DNA of 64,000 nucleotides. Source: Pseudoalteromonas shioyasakiensis (lineage in GTDB: Bacteria > Pseudomonadota > Gammaproteobacteria > Enterobacterales > Alteromonadaceae). The DNA is taken from assembly GCF_022398475.1 (NCBI RefSeq), contig NZ_JAKEVM010000002.1, positions 1-64,000 on the forward strand, written 5' to 3'. Shown one piece after another: positions 26,691 to 36,206 of the stretch (its first letter is position 1; the number at the start of each line of letters is the position of its first letter). The notes under the pieces were generated by a model. That model saw only the letters and a list, made by a program, of their open reading frames with translations. It was not told the DNA's origin and did not search any database. Both the position numbers and the translations under genes were made by a program.

Positions 26691-28283
26691 TTGAAAAGTG
26701 CGATTGTGGTGAGTATTCTCGGAACTCAATTAGACTATGTGGGTAAGCGCGTTGACCGTTGGGCAAGATGGCGACCCAATGTCAGTTTATGTAGTCAAGA
26801 AGAGTTCATCGTTAATAAGCTGTATATGATGCATGACACTCATAGCTCGCGTTTAGCGAATAATGTTGCAGTAGATATTGAGTCAGTTTCCCCAGAAACC
26901 ACGGTATGCCTTGAAAATATTAACTTTATAGACCCTTGGGATTTTGAAGAGGTTTACGCCAAGCTCTATGATTGGTGCCATCAACAGCGTTTTGATACTG
27001 AACAGCACGATTACTTTTTTCATATCACGACTGGCACCCATGTTGTGCAGATATGTATTTTCTTATTAACCGAGAGTGGTCATTTTCCTGGGCGTTTAAT
27101 TCAAACATCACCCGATAAGCATAATCAAAATAAAGCGACAGGTAAGATTCAAATTATTGATTTGGACTTATCTAAGTATGATCAACTTGCCACTCGTTTT
27201 GATAAAGAGCATTTAGAAGGTAATGCATTTTTAAAAGGCGGTATTCAAACTAAAAACAGTGCATTCAATAAGTTGATTGCGCAGATTGAAGTTGTGGCTA
27301 TTCGTTCAGATGATCCTATGCTTCTGACGGGCCCTACGGGAGCTGGTAAAAGCCAGTTGGCAACGAGAATTTATAAGCTGAAAAAGAAGCGCGCCATTTT
27401 AAAAGGTGAGCTTGTGTCGGTTAACTGCGCCACGTTACGTGGTGAAAATGCCATGGCTGCTTTGTTTGGCCACACAAAAGGAGCCTTTACAGGTGCTCAA
27501 AAAGAGCGAAGCGGTTACTTACTAACTGCAAATAATGGTGTGCTGTTTTTAGATGAAATTGGCGAGCTTGGTTTAGAAGAGCAAGCAATGCTGTTACACG
27601 CCATTGAAAATAAGACCTTTCATCCAGTGGGCAGTGATCAAACTGTTGCGAGTGATTTTCAACTAATAGCTGGCACTAACAAAGATTTAAAAGCCGAAGT
27701 CGAAAAAGGGTTGTTTCGTGAAGATTTATTAGCGCGTATCAATTTGTGGAGCTATCAGTTACCGGCATTAAAAGACAGAAAAGAAGATATACCAGCCAAT
27801 ATTGACTATGAAATGGGTTTATTTGAGCAAAAAACTGGGCAGCGAATTCAATTCAATAAAGAAGCAAAGCAGCTGTTTGAGCAGTTTGCTATGTCGAAGC
27901 GAGCGGTATGGCGTGGAAACTTTCGTGATTTAAGCTCTGCAATTACTCGTTTATGTACTTTAGCGAGCTCTTCGCGTATCACCGTGACTGATGTTAATGA
28001 CGAAATCGCACGGTTACAAGACTCATGGCAATCTAATGTGCAACCTAAAGCGTCTAATCGCCTTGCTCACTATTTGTCAGAAGAGCAAATAGCGAATTTA
28101 GATCAGTTTGATATTGCTCAGTTAAATTATGTGCTTAGTATCTGTGAGCAGCATTCAAGCATGGCCTCAGCTGGTCGTGAATTATTTGATGTGAGTCGTA
28201 CCAAAAAAGCACAAGCCAATGACTCAACTCGATTACAAAAATACTTACGTAAATTCAATTTAGCATGGTCTGACTTAGCTTAA
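26691..28283 (+). CDS. rtcR: Transcriptional regulator RtcR (CARF plus sigma-54 AAA+ domain)
   Basis: It activates the divergent rtcB operon with sigma-54 RNA polymerase upon RNA damage. The 530-residue protein has an N-terminal CARF-type ligand domain (about 1-180; signature LGTQLDYVGKRVDRWARWRPNVSL), an AAA+ domain with Walker A GPTGAGKSQ, the sigma-54 loop GAFTGA, LFLDEIGE and FREDLLARIN, then a C-terminal DNA-binding part (SMASAGRELFDVSR). The apparent start is TTG, 7 bases after AAGGA, which should keep the level of activator low. A shared terminator separates it from the convergent protease gene. Confidence 0.95.
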   Translation: MKSAIVVSILGTQLDYVGKRVDRWARWRPNVSLCSQEEFIVNKLYMMHDTHSSRLANNVAVDIESVSPETTVCLENINFIDPWDFEEVYAKLYDWCHQQRFDTEQHDYFFHITTGTHVVQICIFLLTESGHFPGRLIQTSPDKHNQNKATGKIQIIDLDLSKYDQLATRFDKEHLEGNAFLKGGIQTKNSAFNKLIAQIEVVAIRSDDPMLLTGPTGAGKSQLATRIYKLKKKRAILKGELVSVNCATLRGENAMAALFGHTKGAFTGAQKERSGYLLTANNGVLFLDEIGELGLEEQAMLLHAIENKTFHPVGSDQTVASDFQLIAGTNKDLKAEVEKGLFREDLLARINLWSYQLPALKDRKEDIPANIDYEMGLFEQKTGQRIQFNKEAKQLFEQFAMSKRAVWRGNFRDLSSAITRLCTLASSSRITVTDVNDEIARLQDSWQSNVQPKASNRLAHYLSEEQIANLDQFDIAQLNYVLSICEQHSSMASAGRELFDVSRTKKAQANDSTRLQKYLRKFNLAWSDLA

Positions 28284-28330
28284 ATTATTTGTATATACAA
28301 GTTAAAAGGTAGTTCTTTTAATTAAAAATA

Positions 28331-28356
28331 AACCCCGCATTGCAGCGGGGTTTTTT
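28331..28356. terminator. Terminator between convergent rtcR and S41 protease gene
   Basis: The stem AACCCCGC/GCGGGGTT with a six-base loop is followed by a T run on the plus strand; A-rich sequence on the other side lets it serve both directions. Confidence 0.88.
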
Positions 28357-28379
28357 GCTTTTTAACAACCAGTTAAGTA

Positions 28380-31300
28380 TTAAAAGTCAGTCGGTGCTGG
28401 TGGCACGGTGAGTGGCTTTTTCGGGTTGTCTTTTAGCTCTTTTAATAGCTCTTCTACGGCACGTTCAATCGATGGATCTTTACCTTGGTAGATTAACTCT
28501 GGGCGGTCAACAACCTGGATATCTGGGGTAACACCTTCGTTTTCGATGATCCAGTTGCCATCGTTATCTAAAATGCGGAATGTTGCCGCGATAACTTGGC
28601 CGCCATCTACTAGGCTTGGGTTACCCGAAATACCAATTAATCCACCCCAAGTACGGGTACCAATAAGCTTACCTAACCCCGCTTGACGGAAGTAGTAAGG
28701 AATAGCATCACCGCCAGAACTTGAGTAACCATTGATCAGCATGGCTTTTGGACCATCATGAGCAAATTGTGGTGTTTTCGTTGGCTCAACACCGCGGTGC
28801 TTCCAATAGTTAAGTGGTTTACGAGCAAGCCAAGTGATCATGTGCTCAGGAATAAAGCCACCGCCATTGTATCGGTCATCAATAATCATGGCGTCTTTGG
28901 TGGTTTGCGGCATGTAGTTTTTGAACATGGCGCGGTTACCCTCAAACGCTGTATTTGGTAAGTGAACATAACCAATACGACCATTTGATAGCTTATCAAC
29001 GTAGGCTGCACGAGAGTTAACCCAGTCTAAATAACGCAAACCTTGCTCGCTCGCTACAGGCTTAATGGTAACTTGCCATGCACCTTTGCTGCGCGGTTTA
29101 CTGTTAAGGACTAGCTCAACTTGCTCACCTTGAGTGTTCTCTAGTAATTCGTAGAAGTTAGCGACGTCTTTTACTGAGCGGCCATTTACGGCAATGATGT
29201 AGTCGCCGTTATGTGCTTTTACCCCTGTTGTGCCAAGTGGTGAGCGGAAGTCTTCATGCCAGTTTTCACCTTGGAAGATTTGCTCAATTTTTACATATCC
29301 AGATGGATCGCTGGCAAGTTTTGCACCCAATAAGCCGTGCTTTTTACGCTCTGCTTTTGGCATATCACCCGACTGCACATAAATGTGGCCTGAGTTAATT
29401 TCACCTGCGATTTCACTGAGAATGTAATCTAGGTCACTACGGTGTGAGATAGCATCAGCCATAGGTTGATACTTGGCTAAAATTGCGTCCCAATCTTGGC
29501 CGTGATGGTTTTCATCGTAGAACCAATCACGTAATGTACGCCAGCCTTCAACATACATTTGCTGCCATTCAATTTGTGGCTCAATTTTTAAGGTCATGTT
29601 CCTAAGATCTAGCTTATTCGCTGCTAGGTCTTGTTTTGCTTTTGGCTCAATTAAGCTGTAATCGTTACCCGCATGCACTAACAGGTGCTCACCGTTGCTC
29701 GAAATAGTGTAGCTGCTTACCCCTTTAGCCACAGTTTCAAGCTCGCTGTCGTGAGCTGTGCCTATTAATTGTAGGCCGCCATTAGCCAGTGTTAGCACGC
29801 CATCTTTTACAGCCGTTAAACCGCGATAATCTCCAGCCGGTGCATTTAAAGCGGTAACGCGCTGCATAAAATCGCTGCTTTGCAGGGTATTTTTCGCTTT
29901 CTTGTCGTCATCTTTTTGTTTATCGCTGACGATCGCTGTTTCGTCACTTTGTAGTGCGATAAGTGGTTTGATGCTGTCATTTACGGCTGCGGCATAAATA
30001 CGCGTTGCACGATTAAACATGTAGTCGAACTCGTAGCTGCTGAAGGCTAAGTTAAAGTCGCGCTCAGAACTAAAATACAGGTATTGACCATCAGGAGAGA
30101 AAGTTGGGTTTTGCTCATTGGTCATTTCATCCGTTAAGCGAGTCACTTTCTTTTTATCAACATTGTAGTGCCACAGCGAGGCATAGCGGTTTTCATTGTT
30201 TTTCACATACACAATGTCTTCGCTATTTGGTGACCAAGTATACTGGCGAATGCCTTCTTCATCGTAGATGCTGGTATCAATTTTGTGTTGTTTACCTGAT
30301 TTTGCATCTATCCACCAAAGAGTGTGGTTTTTATCTGCAAATAACAGTTTTGAGCTATCAGGTGACCAAATTGGTGTAAAGCGCCAAATAGTGCCGTTGC
30401 TGGTTAGCTGTTTAGTGGCATTATTTTTACTGCGGTCTTTTAAGTAAATTTCGTATTCGCCACTTTCATCGCTCATATAAGCAATATAACGGCCATTTGG
30501 CGACCAACTTGCGTCAATTTCGCGGCCTTTTGCTGTGTAAGATAAGTTACGTGTTGGGCCTTGTTTAACCGGTACGCTAAATAGCTCACCGCGGGCAGTA
30601 AAGAGTGCACGCTTACCATCATGAGAAATCGACATTGAGTCGATAAAGTCACTCACATTTTTTGTGTACGGCATTGCGTATTGACGCACACCAGCAATGT
30701 TAATACTTAGCTTGCTGCTTTTTTGAGTTTTTGGATCAAAGCGATAAAGGTAACCACCGTTTTCATAAACAACAGCATTTGGGCCAGCTGATGGCCACAG
30801 TACGTCAAAGTCTTTATGGTTGGTCAGCTTCTTCGGCTCAGCGCCTTTTTGGTATTGATACAAGTTAAGGGTGTAATCTCGGTCAGATACAAAGTAAATG
30901 TTGTCGCCAACCCAGGTTGGTTGCTGATCGGTAGCGCGGTTAGTGGTTAGCTGCTCTGAGGTATTGTTTTTTAGATCGTAAACCCAGACATCTTGTGCAC
31001 GACCGCCACGGGTACGCTTCCAAGTACGAAACTCACGGTCAATTGGCGTGTAAACATATTTACTACCATCTGGCGAAAGCATACCGCCGCCGGTTTCTGG
31101 AATAGCCAGAGGCTGCTCAAGGCCACCGTCAGCAGGCACCATGTATGGACGACCCATACGTTTACCCCACGGTGTGCGGTTAGCACGAAACACCACATTT
31201 TTGCCATCTGGTGTCCAATCGAGAACACGATAATCAAAACCGCCGCGTGGTGGCATTGGGCCAACATCGTTGTAGTAGGTCAGTTGTTTTAAGCCAGAAC

Positions 31301-31595
31301 CATCGCTGTTAATTACATAAATTTGGCGGCTGCCATTGTACTCGGCTGCAAAGGCAATGCGTTTACCGTCAGGTGAAAACTTAGGGAAAGTTTCAAAGCC
31401 AATATGGTCGGTTAAGCGTTTGCTCTCGCCTGTTTGCGTATTAGCAATGTAAATATCACCACCGTAAACAAAGGTAACATTTTGGTTATGAATATCAGGA
31501 AAACGCAGTAAGCGCGTGTCTTTAGTTTCGTAAGCTGATGCCCAAGGTGCCAGTGTCGCAGCCATGGCCAGTGCCAACGTTGTTAGTTTTTTCAT
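28380..31595 (-). CDS. Tricorn-like S41 family serine peptidase, exported
   Basis: It is a large self-compartmentalising or C-terminal-processing-type protease of the periplasm. The 1071-residue protein has a signal peptide (ending PWASA), two seven-bladed-type WD40/PD40 propeller regions (repeats such as FPKFSPDGKRIAFAAE and PTFSPDGQYLYFSSE, about 30-540), a helical C1 domain (about 690-760), a PDZ domain (about 770-850) and an S41 catalytic core with the nucleophile in GYSSSGGDAIPYYF (about 985) and a late Glu (ENEGVTPDIQVV). This is the architecture of archaeal tricorn protease and bacterial homologues. It stands as a single gene. Confidence 0.9.
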   Translation of the reverse strand: MKKLTTLALAMAATLAPWASAYETKDTRLLRFPDIHNQNVTFVYGGDIYIANTQTGESKRLTDHIGFETFPKFSPDGKRIAFAAEYNGSRQIYVINSDGSGLKQLTYYNDVGPMPPRGGFDYRVLDWTPDGKNVVFRANRTPWGKRMGRPYMVPADGGLEQPLAIPETGGGMLSPDGSKYVYTPIDREFRTWKRTRGGRAQDVWVYDLKNNTSEQLTTNRATDQQPTWVGDNIYFVSDRDYTLNLYQYQKGAEPKKLTNHKDFDVLWPSAGPNAVVYENGGYLYRFDPKTQKSSKLSINIAGVRQYAMPYTKNVSDFIDSMSISHDGKRALFTARGELFSVPVKQGPTRNLSYTAKGREIDASWSPNGRYIAYMSDESGEYEIYLKDRSKNNATKQLTSNGTIWRFTPIWSPDSSKLLFADKNHTLWWIDAKSGKQHKIDTSIYDEEGIRQYTWSPNSEDIVYVKNNENRYASLWHYNVDKKKVTRLTDEMTNEQNPTFSPDGQYLYFSSERDFNLAFSSYEFDYMFNRATRIYAAAVNDSIKPLIALQSDETAIVSDKQKDDDKKAKNTLQSSDFMQRVTALNAPAGDYRGLTAVKDGVLTLANGGLQLIGTAHDSELETVAKGVSSYTISSNGEHLLVHAGNDYSLIEPKAKQDLAANKLDLRNMTLKIEPQIEWQQMYVEGWRTLRDWFYDENHHGQDWDAILAKYQPMADAISHRSDLDYILSEIAGEINSGHIYVQSGDMPKAERKKHGLLGAKLASDPSGYVKIEQIFQGENWHEDFRSPLGTTGVKAHNGDYIIAVNGRSVKDVANFYELLENTQGEQVELVLNSKPRSKGAWQVTIKPVASEQGLRYLDWVNSRAAYVDKLSNGRIGYVHLPNTAFEGNRAMFKNYMPQTTKDAMIIDDRYNGGGFIPEHMITWLARKPLNYWKHRGVEPTKTPQFAHDGPKAMLINGYSSSGGDAIPYYFRQAGLGKLIGTRTWGGLIGISGNPSLVDGGQVIAATFRILDNDGNWIIENEGVTPDIQVVDRPELIYQGKDPSIERAVEELLKELKDNPKKPLTVPPAPTDF

Positions 31596-31689
31596 GGGAT
31601 TACATCCTATATTGGGAACTGTTACATCATAACCATTAAGGCTTAAATAGCGATGCAGTTGCGATGAAAGGTCTGTTACAAAATATGAA

Positions 31690-31721
31690 TAAAAAAAGGT
31701 TGGCAGTAAATGCCAACCTTT
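31690..31721 (-). terminator. Rho-independent terminator after the zinc lipoprotein gene
   Basis: On the minus strand AAAGGTTGGCA/TGCCAACCTTT forms an 11-bp stem followed by seven T. Confidence 0.85.
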
Positions 31722-31753
31722 GCGAGCTATGTCATACCATAAAACATAACTTC

Positions 31754-33121
31754 TTAGTGGTCGTGATCGTCACTTTCTTCTGCAATACCTAACCAAGTGA
31801 TGGCGCTTGGTGCAAAAGTCAGTTCAAGATCACCTTCAATTTCAAGATCTTCGATATGTACTTTTAGTACATACTGAGCGATAGGGTCAGCAACGTAAGC
31901 AAACTCACTATTTTGTGACACAGTCATGCTGAAGTTCATGCCCTCTGGCATTGTTGTTACGTCTTCTTCAGTGATATCTACTTTACCGGCAAGTTCCCAG
32001 TGCATGTGGCCGTCGTGCTCATGGGCTTCAAGCACGTTTAAAAAGCCTAAGCTATCAAGTACTAAAAAGTGCTCACCGCTTGCTGAAAATGAGTAAGATA
32101 CAGCACTTGCGCCTTCATCAAGTTGCCACTCAAGTACTTCCATTTCAGCTTCGCTTGGATTGATACTTACAAATACACCCGATGCAATTGCAATAAAGCT
32201 TTCGCTACCTTCATGGCCATATAATGTGCCAATACGTGTATCACCTAGAGCATCAATATTGGCGATTTTTTCTGCATGATACTCATCATCATGCTGGTGG
32301 GCTACCAGTACACCGTCACCACAACCAAATGCTACATAATCATGGTTTTGCGCTGCACCGTGTAAATCAGGGCAAGTAACTTCAAATGTTTGTTCAAGCT
32401 CATATTCACCGTCATGAAGGTGGAAAACACCCACTTGATCCGGCAGGGTTTTAGCGTTTGAAGTGCTTTCGCTATCCGCACGGCGCAATGTTGCAACTAG
32501 GTGCTCGCCACGTGGCTCTGCAACACCATGCATATTGATGTCGTACTGAATACCAGCAAGCGTCTCTGTTTCGTTAGCAATGTCGTTATCGGTTAACACT
32601 TCTACAGAGGCAACCGTACCTGCATCGGCATTACCATCGTAAAACACGGCCATTTGACCATCATGTTTAACGATGTGAGTAGGGCGGCTGCCCGTTGTTA
32701 GCTCGTAGTCACTAAATGCAGGGCCTTGTTTATAATCATGTAAATGCTCGCCATGATCTTCACGCCATAAACCGCCATCGATAAAACCTAAGTAATCTTG
32801 GCTGCGGTTAGCAATAACTGCATAACGGTAGCTTGGTGAAACATTTAGTGAGCTTGAATCATGGATAAGCGAAAACGTTTCTAGTAATGAGTCGTCATCT
32901 AAATCAAAGATATTCGCTTCGTTGCTATCAGCTGCTAAAACCGCTAAACGGCCCATTGAGTCAATGGTATAACCGTCATCATGATCATGGTCATCACCAC
33001 TGTCGTCAGGAAGCTCGATAGGGTCTTTCTCAACAATATTTGTTTCTGCGTCACCACATGCGGTGATCAGGGTGCTACTAATTGCCAGTGCCAATAGTTT
33101 TAATCTAAATAAGTGTGTCAT
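31754..33121 (-). CDS. Histidine-rich surface or periplasmic lipoprotein with beta-propeller-like domain
   Basis: Its likely role is zinc handling with the adjacent TonB receptor. The 455-residue precursor has a lipobox LITACGD (Cys about 22), an acidic His/Asp linker (DDSGDDHDHDD), and a body of repeated beta segments that recall a YncE-type propeller (RLAVLAADSNEANIFDL, YVAFGCGDGVL, FAYVADP). The C-terminus again ends DDHDH, a plausible metal site. The start was chosen at GGAA-N7-ATG; the longer frame lacks a signal. It follows the receptor gene by 28 bases, in one transcript from Zur-box-like sites. Confidence 0.78.
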   Translation of the reverse strand: MTHLFRLKLLALAISSTLITACGDAETNIVEKDPIELPDDSGDDHDHDDGYTIDSMGRLAVLAADSNEANIFDLDDDSLLETFSLIHDSSSLNVSPSYRYAVIANRSQDYLGFIDGGLWREDHGEHLHDYKQGPAFSDYELTTGSRPTHIVKHDGQMAVFYDGNADAGTVASVEVLTDNDIANETETLAGIQYDINMHGVAEPRGEHLVATLRRADSESTSNAKTLPDQVGVFHLHDGEYELEQTFEVTCPDLHGAAQNHDYVAFGCGDGVLVAHQHDDEYHAEKIANIDALGDTRIGTLYGHEGSESFIAIASGVFVSINPSEAEMEVLEWQLDEGASAVSYSFSASGEHFLVLDSLGFLNVLEAHEHDGHMHWELAGKVDITEEDVTTMPEGMNFSMTVSQNSEFAYVADPIAQYVLKVHIEDLEIEGDLELTFAPSAITWLGIAEESDDHDH

Positions 33122-33149
33122 GTAGGTTTCCTTTATTTGTAATTTTGTT

Positions 33150-35564
33150 TTAGAAGTAGCCGCGAACACCAAACGCAAAACTGCGCCCAGGACGTGGTGC
33201 AATGTCTTTTAAGAATGAGCTATGAACGCGGGCTTCTGTGTCCGTTAAATTTGTGCCTTTTAAATAAAGCGATAGGTCTTGGTTCAATACAGATAAGTCA
33301 TAAGAAATACTGGCATCAACAAGGGTATAGCCGTCTGTTGTGGTTTCCTCTTGTGCTATGCGGTCTTGTTCTTGGTAGCGCGTAACGTGAATATTTGCCG
33401 TTAGGTTTTCGGTTTGATAGCTAAACTCAGTACCAAAACGCAGTGGTGGAGTACGCGGTAAATCTCCGCCGTCTTTCAGACGCGCGCGTACATAATCAGA
33501 GAATAAGTCGAGTTTAAATTCGTCGCTTAGCTGCCAAGCAACTTGCGCTTCAAAACCATGTAAAATCACATCGTCTGTTTTAAATAAATAAACTGGTAGT
33601 TCAGATGAATGATCGTGCTCTTCTTCGTGGTTATGTTCGTCGCCATGGTCGTGATCATGACCGCTTTCAGCGTATAGGCCTGTGTTGATCTGGTAATAAT
33701 AGTTATCTACTTGGTTGTAAAAGGCATTGAAGATAAAGCCAATATCACCTTCGGTTTTACGGAATGTCAGGTCGATATTATTTGCCGTTTCTAAATCGAT
33801 AGCGTCATCTGATAGCTCAAAATGACCATCATGAGTGTCGAATAGCGCACCAACTTCATACGTTGCAGTACCAATGTGTGGGCCGAAAGATAACAGCTCA
33901 GAAGCAGACGGAGCACGCTCAGAACGCGATACAGATAAACCTAGGTTATAACCTGGTGTAAAATCCCATACCACACCTGTTGATAAGCTTACCGGTGTAA
34001 ACTCTTGGGCAACATCAAATACGCGTGTGTAGTTTGATTCTTCGTGGTCATGATCATGGTCGTGCTCATCACCGTCTTCATCATGTGCATGGGCGTCGAT
34101 CTCAGGTAACAGCACATTATTAGCATCAATAGTAACTCGCTCAACACGGCCACCTAATTGCACTAAAAAATCGCCAAAGTGCTTTTCTTCCATAATTGCA
34201 AAAGCAATACTTTCAGTAACAGAAGGAGGGGTGAATGCTTCTGAGCCTTGTGCTTCTACATCACTTTTTTTGTAATGAAAGCTAACGCCACCATTCCACT
34301 CATCAAATTGGCTATGCAGAATGTCAACGCGCAGCTCATTGGTTTCGTTTTTGAAAGTTGTGCCTACAGCACCGTGCTCGATTTCAGCGTGTTCGTAGTC
34401 TGTGTGGCCTGCACGTAAGTTAATTTTGCTTAGCCACTCACTGTCGATATTGTATTCACCAAGTAGCTGAACTTTGGTTTGTTCAAGATCAGCAAAAACA
34501 GCTTCTTCTTCACTGTGCTCCTCTTCGTGATCATGCTCTTCTTCTTCACCATGAGTATGGCCAGGAATACCGTATTGGCGGTTAAATTGCTCAACCGCAA
34601 CACCAAGGTAACCTTGCTCAAATAAGTAGCTAGAGCCAACAGTAAAGCCATCTGAGTCTTCATTACTGTTTTCTACTACGTACTTTGAGCTGTGCTCTGT
34701 GTCGTCAATATCGGCGGCAACAGGTACTTCGTAATCGCCTGATTCACGCCAGAATGCATCAGCATAAAAGGCAAATGACTCTGTCCCTGTGGTGGCATTA
34801 AACGAAGCAACTTTTTGCTCATCTACAGAGTTATGTTCTAGGTTCCATTCACCACGTGTTGTGCTGTCTGTTGGTACTCGGCTATCAACTACGTTGACGA
34901 CACCACCAATTGCACCGCTGCCATAAAATAGAGTTGCTGGGCCACGTAATACTTCAATTTGCTGCGCTGTTGATGCTTCCGATGCCACTGAGTGATCAGG
35001 GCCAACACGTGACACATCACTTACATCTAAGCCATTTTGCGTAATTAAAACACGTGGGCCGCTCAAACCACGGATCACAGGCGTACTGGCAACCTTGGCA
35101 TGAAAGTTTGTGTTAACGCCCGGCAGCTTTTCGAGGCTATCGCCAAGCGTTGATGCTTGTTGGCGTCTTAATTGTTCGCCAGATAACACACTAACAGGTG
35201 AGGCAGATTCCATTGCCGACATATGAATCGGCGTTGCTTCAACATCAATCACTTCAATCGGTGAGCGCTTTAGATTAAAGGTTGCGCTGTGGTCTTGATC
35301 ATTGGCAAGTGTGATATCTCGATGTAAGTGAGCATAACCTGGCGCTGAAATATGTAGCTCTTTTAAGCCGTTATTTAAGCCGCTGATTTCAAACTCACCT
35401 TTGTCGTTAGTTGTTACTTTTTGATCAGACCCTTCAAGGTCAACTGTGGCATTAGCCACCGCTTTACCTTGGTTATTTAAAACAACGCCTTTGATTGATT
35501 GTGCCAAAACACTGGCTGGTAATAACGCTGCTATGACGACAGCCACTCTTGAGATGTTATTCAT
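33150..35564 (-). CDS. TonB-dependent receptor with histidine-rich loops, ZnuD-like
   Basis: It probably imports zinc or a zinc complex across the outer membrane. The 804-residue protein has a signal peptide (ending VLA), a carboxypeptidase-regulatory-like beta domain (about 22-105), a plug with LGDSLEKLPGV and LRGPATLFYGSGAIGGVVNVVD, and a 22-strand barrel ending in aromatic Phe (VRGYF). At least three extracellular loops are packed with His/Asp/Glu (HTHGEEEEHDHEEEHSEEE, HAHDEDGDEHDHDHDHEE, HDHDHGDEHNHEEEHDH), as in the zinc receptor ZnuD. Two Zur-like boxes lie just upstream. Confidence 0.9.
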   Translation of the reverse strand: MNNISRVAVVIAALLPASVLAQSIKGVVLNNQGKAVANATVDLEGSDQKVTTNDKGEFEISGLNNGLKELHISAPGYAHLHRDITLANDQDHSATFNLKRSPIEVIDVEATPIHMSAMESASPVSVLSGEQLRRQQASTLGDSLEKLPGVNTNFHAKVASTPVIRGLSGPRVLITQNGLDVSDVSRVGPDHSVASEASTAQQIEVLRGPATLFYGSGAIGGVVNVVDSRVPTDSTTRGEWNLEHNSVDEQKVASFNATTGTESFAFYADAFWRESGDYEVPVAADIDDTEHSSKYVVENSNEDSDGFTVGSSYLFEQGYLGVAVEQFNRQYGIPGHTHGEEEEHDHEEEHSEEEAVFADLEQTKVQLLGEYNIDSEWLSKINLRAGHTDYEHAEIEHGAVGTTFKNETNELRVDILHSQFDEWNGGVSFHYKKSDVEAQGSEAFTPPSVTESIAFAIMEEKHFGDFLVQLGGRVERVTIDANNVLLPEIDAHAHDEDGDEHDHDHDHEESNYTRVFDVAQEFTPVSLSTGVVWDFTPGYNLGLSVSRSERAPSASELLSFGPHIGTATYEVGALFDTHDGHFELSDDAIDLETANNIDLTFRKTEGDIGFIFNAFYNQVDNYYYQINTGLYAESGHDHDHGDEHNHEEEHDHSSELPVYLFKTDDVILHGFEAQVAWQLSDEFKLDLFSDYVRARLKDGGDLPRTPPLRFGTEFSYQTENLTANIHVTRYQEQDRIAQEETTTDGYTLVDASISYDLSVLNQDLSLYLKGTNLTDTEARVHSSFLKDIAPRPGRSFAFGVRGYF

Positions 35565-35582
35565 TATTCACCATTATGGATA

Positions 35583-35625
35583 TGTTATAATGTATCAATT
35601 GTGCTTTAATTGTTATAATGTATCA
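35583..35625. promoter_or_regulatory. Pair of Zur-box-like sites in the divergent zinc promoter
   Basis: TGTTATAATGTATCA occurs twice (35583-35597 and 35611-35625), a direct repeat with a 28-bp offset. Each copy matches the Zur-type palindrome TGTTATA-N-TATAACA at all but two bases. They lie between the divergent receptor and zrgA-zur genes and could control both. Zur binding is inference from the motif and from zur being encoded here. Confidence 0.7.
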
Positions 35626-35702
35626 AGTGTGAATCGACGAATGAGTTTTATTCTTTTTTGTAACAGCATGTTTAAAGTGAGGTAAATGGAGTGATTGGGG
35701 TT

Positions 35703-36206
35703 ATGAAAGCAGCAAAATTAGCAGTGATATGCTTTATGGTTGGATGTATCTTTTCAGCTCAAGGGCATCAACACCATCATCACTCACATGGTGAGGGAGT
35801 GCTTTTTGTGGTTCATGATCAAAACAAATGGCAGGTTAAGTTCATTTTACCGGCTGGAGATATTTTTGGCTTTGAGCATCAGCCCGAGACAGCTGAGCAA
35901 AAGCAAACCATTAAACAAACGTTAGCCCAATTAGCAGATTCACAGCAGTTAGTGACATTTAACGGCGAATGTAAGCTTACTCAAGCAAATTTTGAAAACC
36001 CATTTGAGCATCACACTCATCATGCACATCAAGACTTAGAAGTTGAATACTCGTTTAACTGTGATAAGCCCGTCTCTAAAGTCACAGTTACTTTATTTGC
36101 ATGGGCTGAAGCAATATCTGTTATCGAAGCACAGTGGATCACAGAGCAAGCACACGGGATAGCAGAGCTGACAGCAACAAAACCTTATATTGAGTGGCCG
36201 CTATGA
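35703..36206 (+). CDS. zrgA: Zinc-uptake-associated periplasmic protein, ZrgA (DUF2796) family
   Basis: ZrgA proteins help zinc uptake in the periplasm together with a TonB receptor. The 167-residue protein has a signal peptide (MKAAKLAVICFMVGCIFSAQG) immediately followed by a His cluster (HQHHHHSHGEG), and a second cluster HHTHHAHQD in the middle. DUF2796 features include the LPAGDIFGFEH segment and a pair of Cys (GEC, NCD). The ATG was chosen over a GTG 12 bases upstream that lies too close to GGAG. zur overlaps its end by 4 bases. Confidence 0.86.
   Translation: MKAAKLAVICFMVGCIFSAQGHQHHHHSHGEGVLFVVHDQNKWQVKFILPAGDIFGFEHQPETAEQKQTIKQTLAQLADSQQLVTFNGECKLTQANFENPFEHHTHHAHQDLEVEYSFNCDKPVSKVTVTLFAWAEAISVIEAQWITEQAHGIAELTATKPYIEWPL

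Noticed and set aside
33122-33202. Upstream start of the zinc lipoprotein
   Set aside because: It would overlap the receptor gene's coding end and place 27 residues before the lipoprotein signal. The internal ATG has GGAA at good distance.
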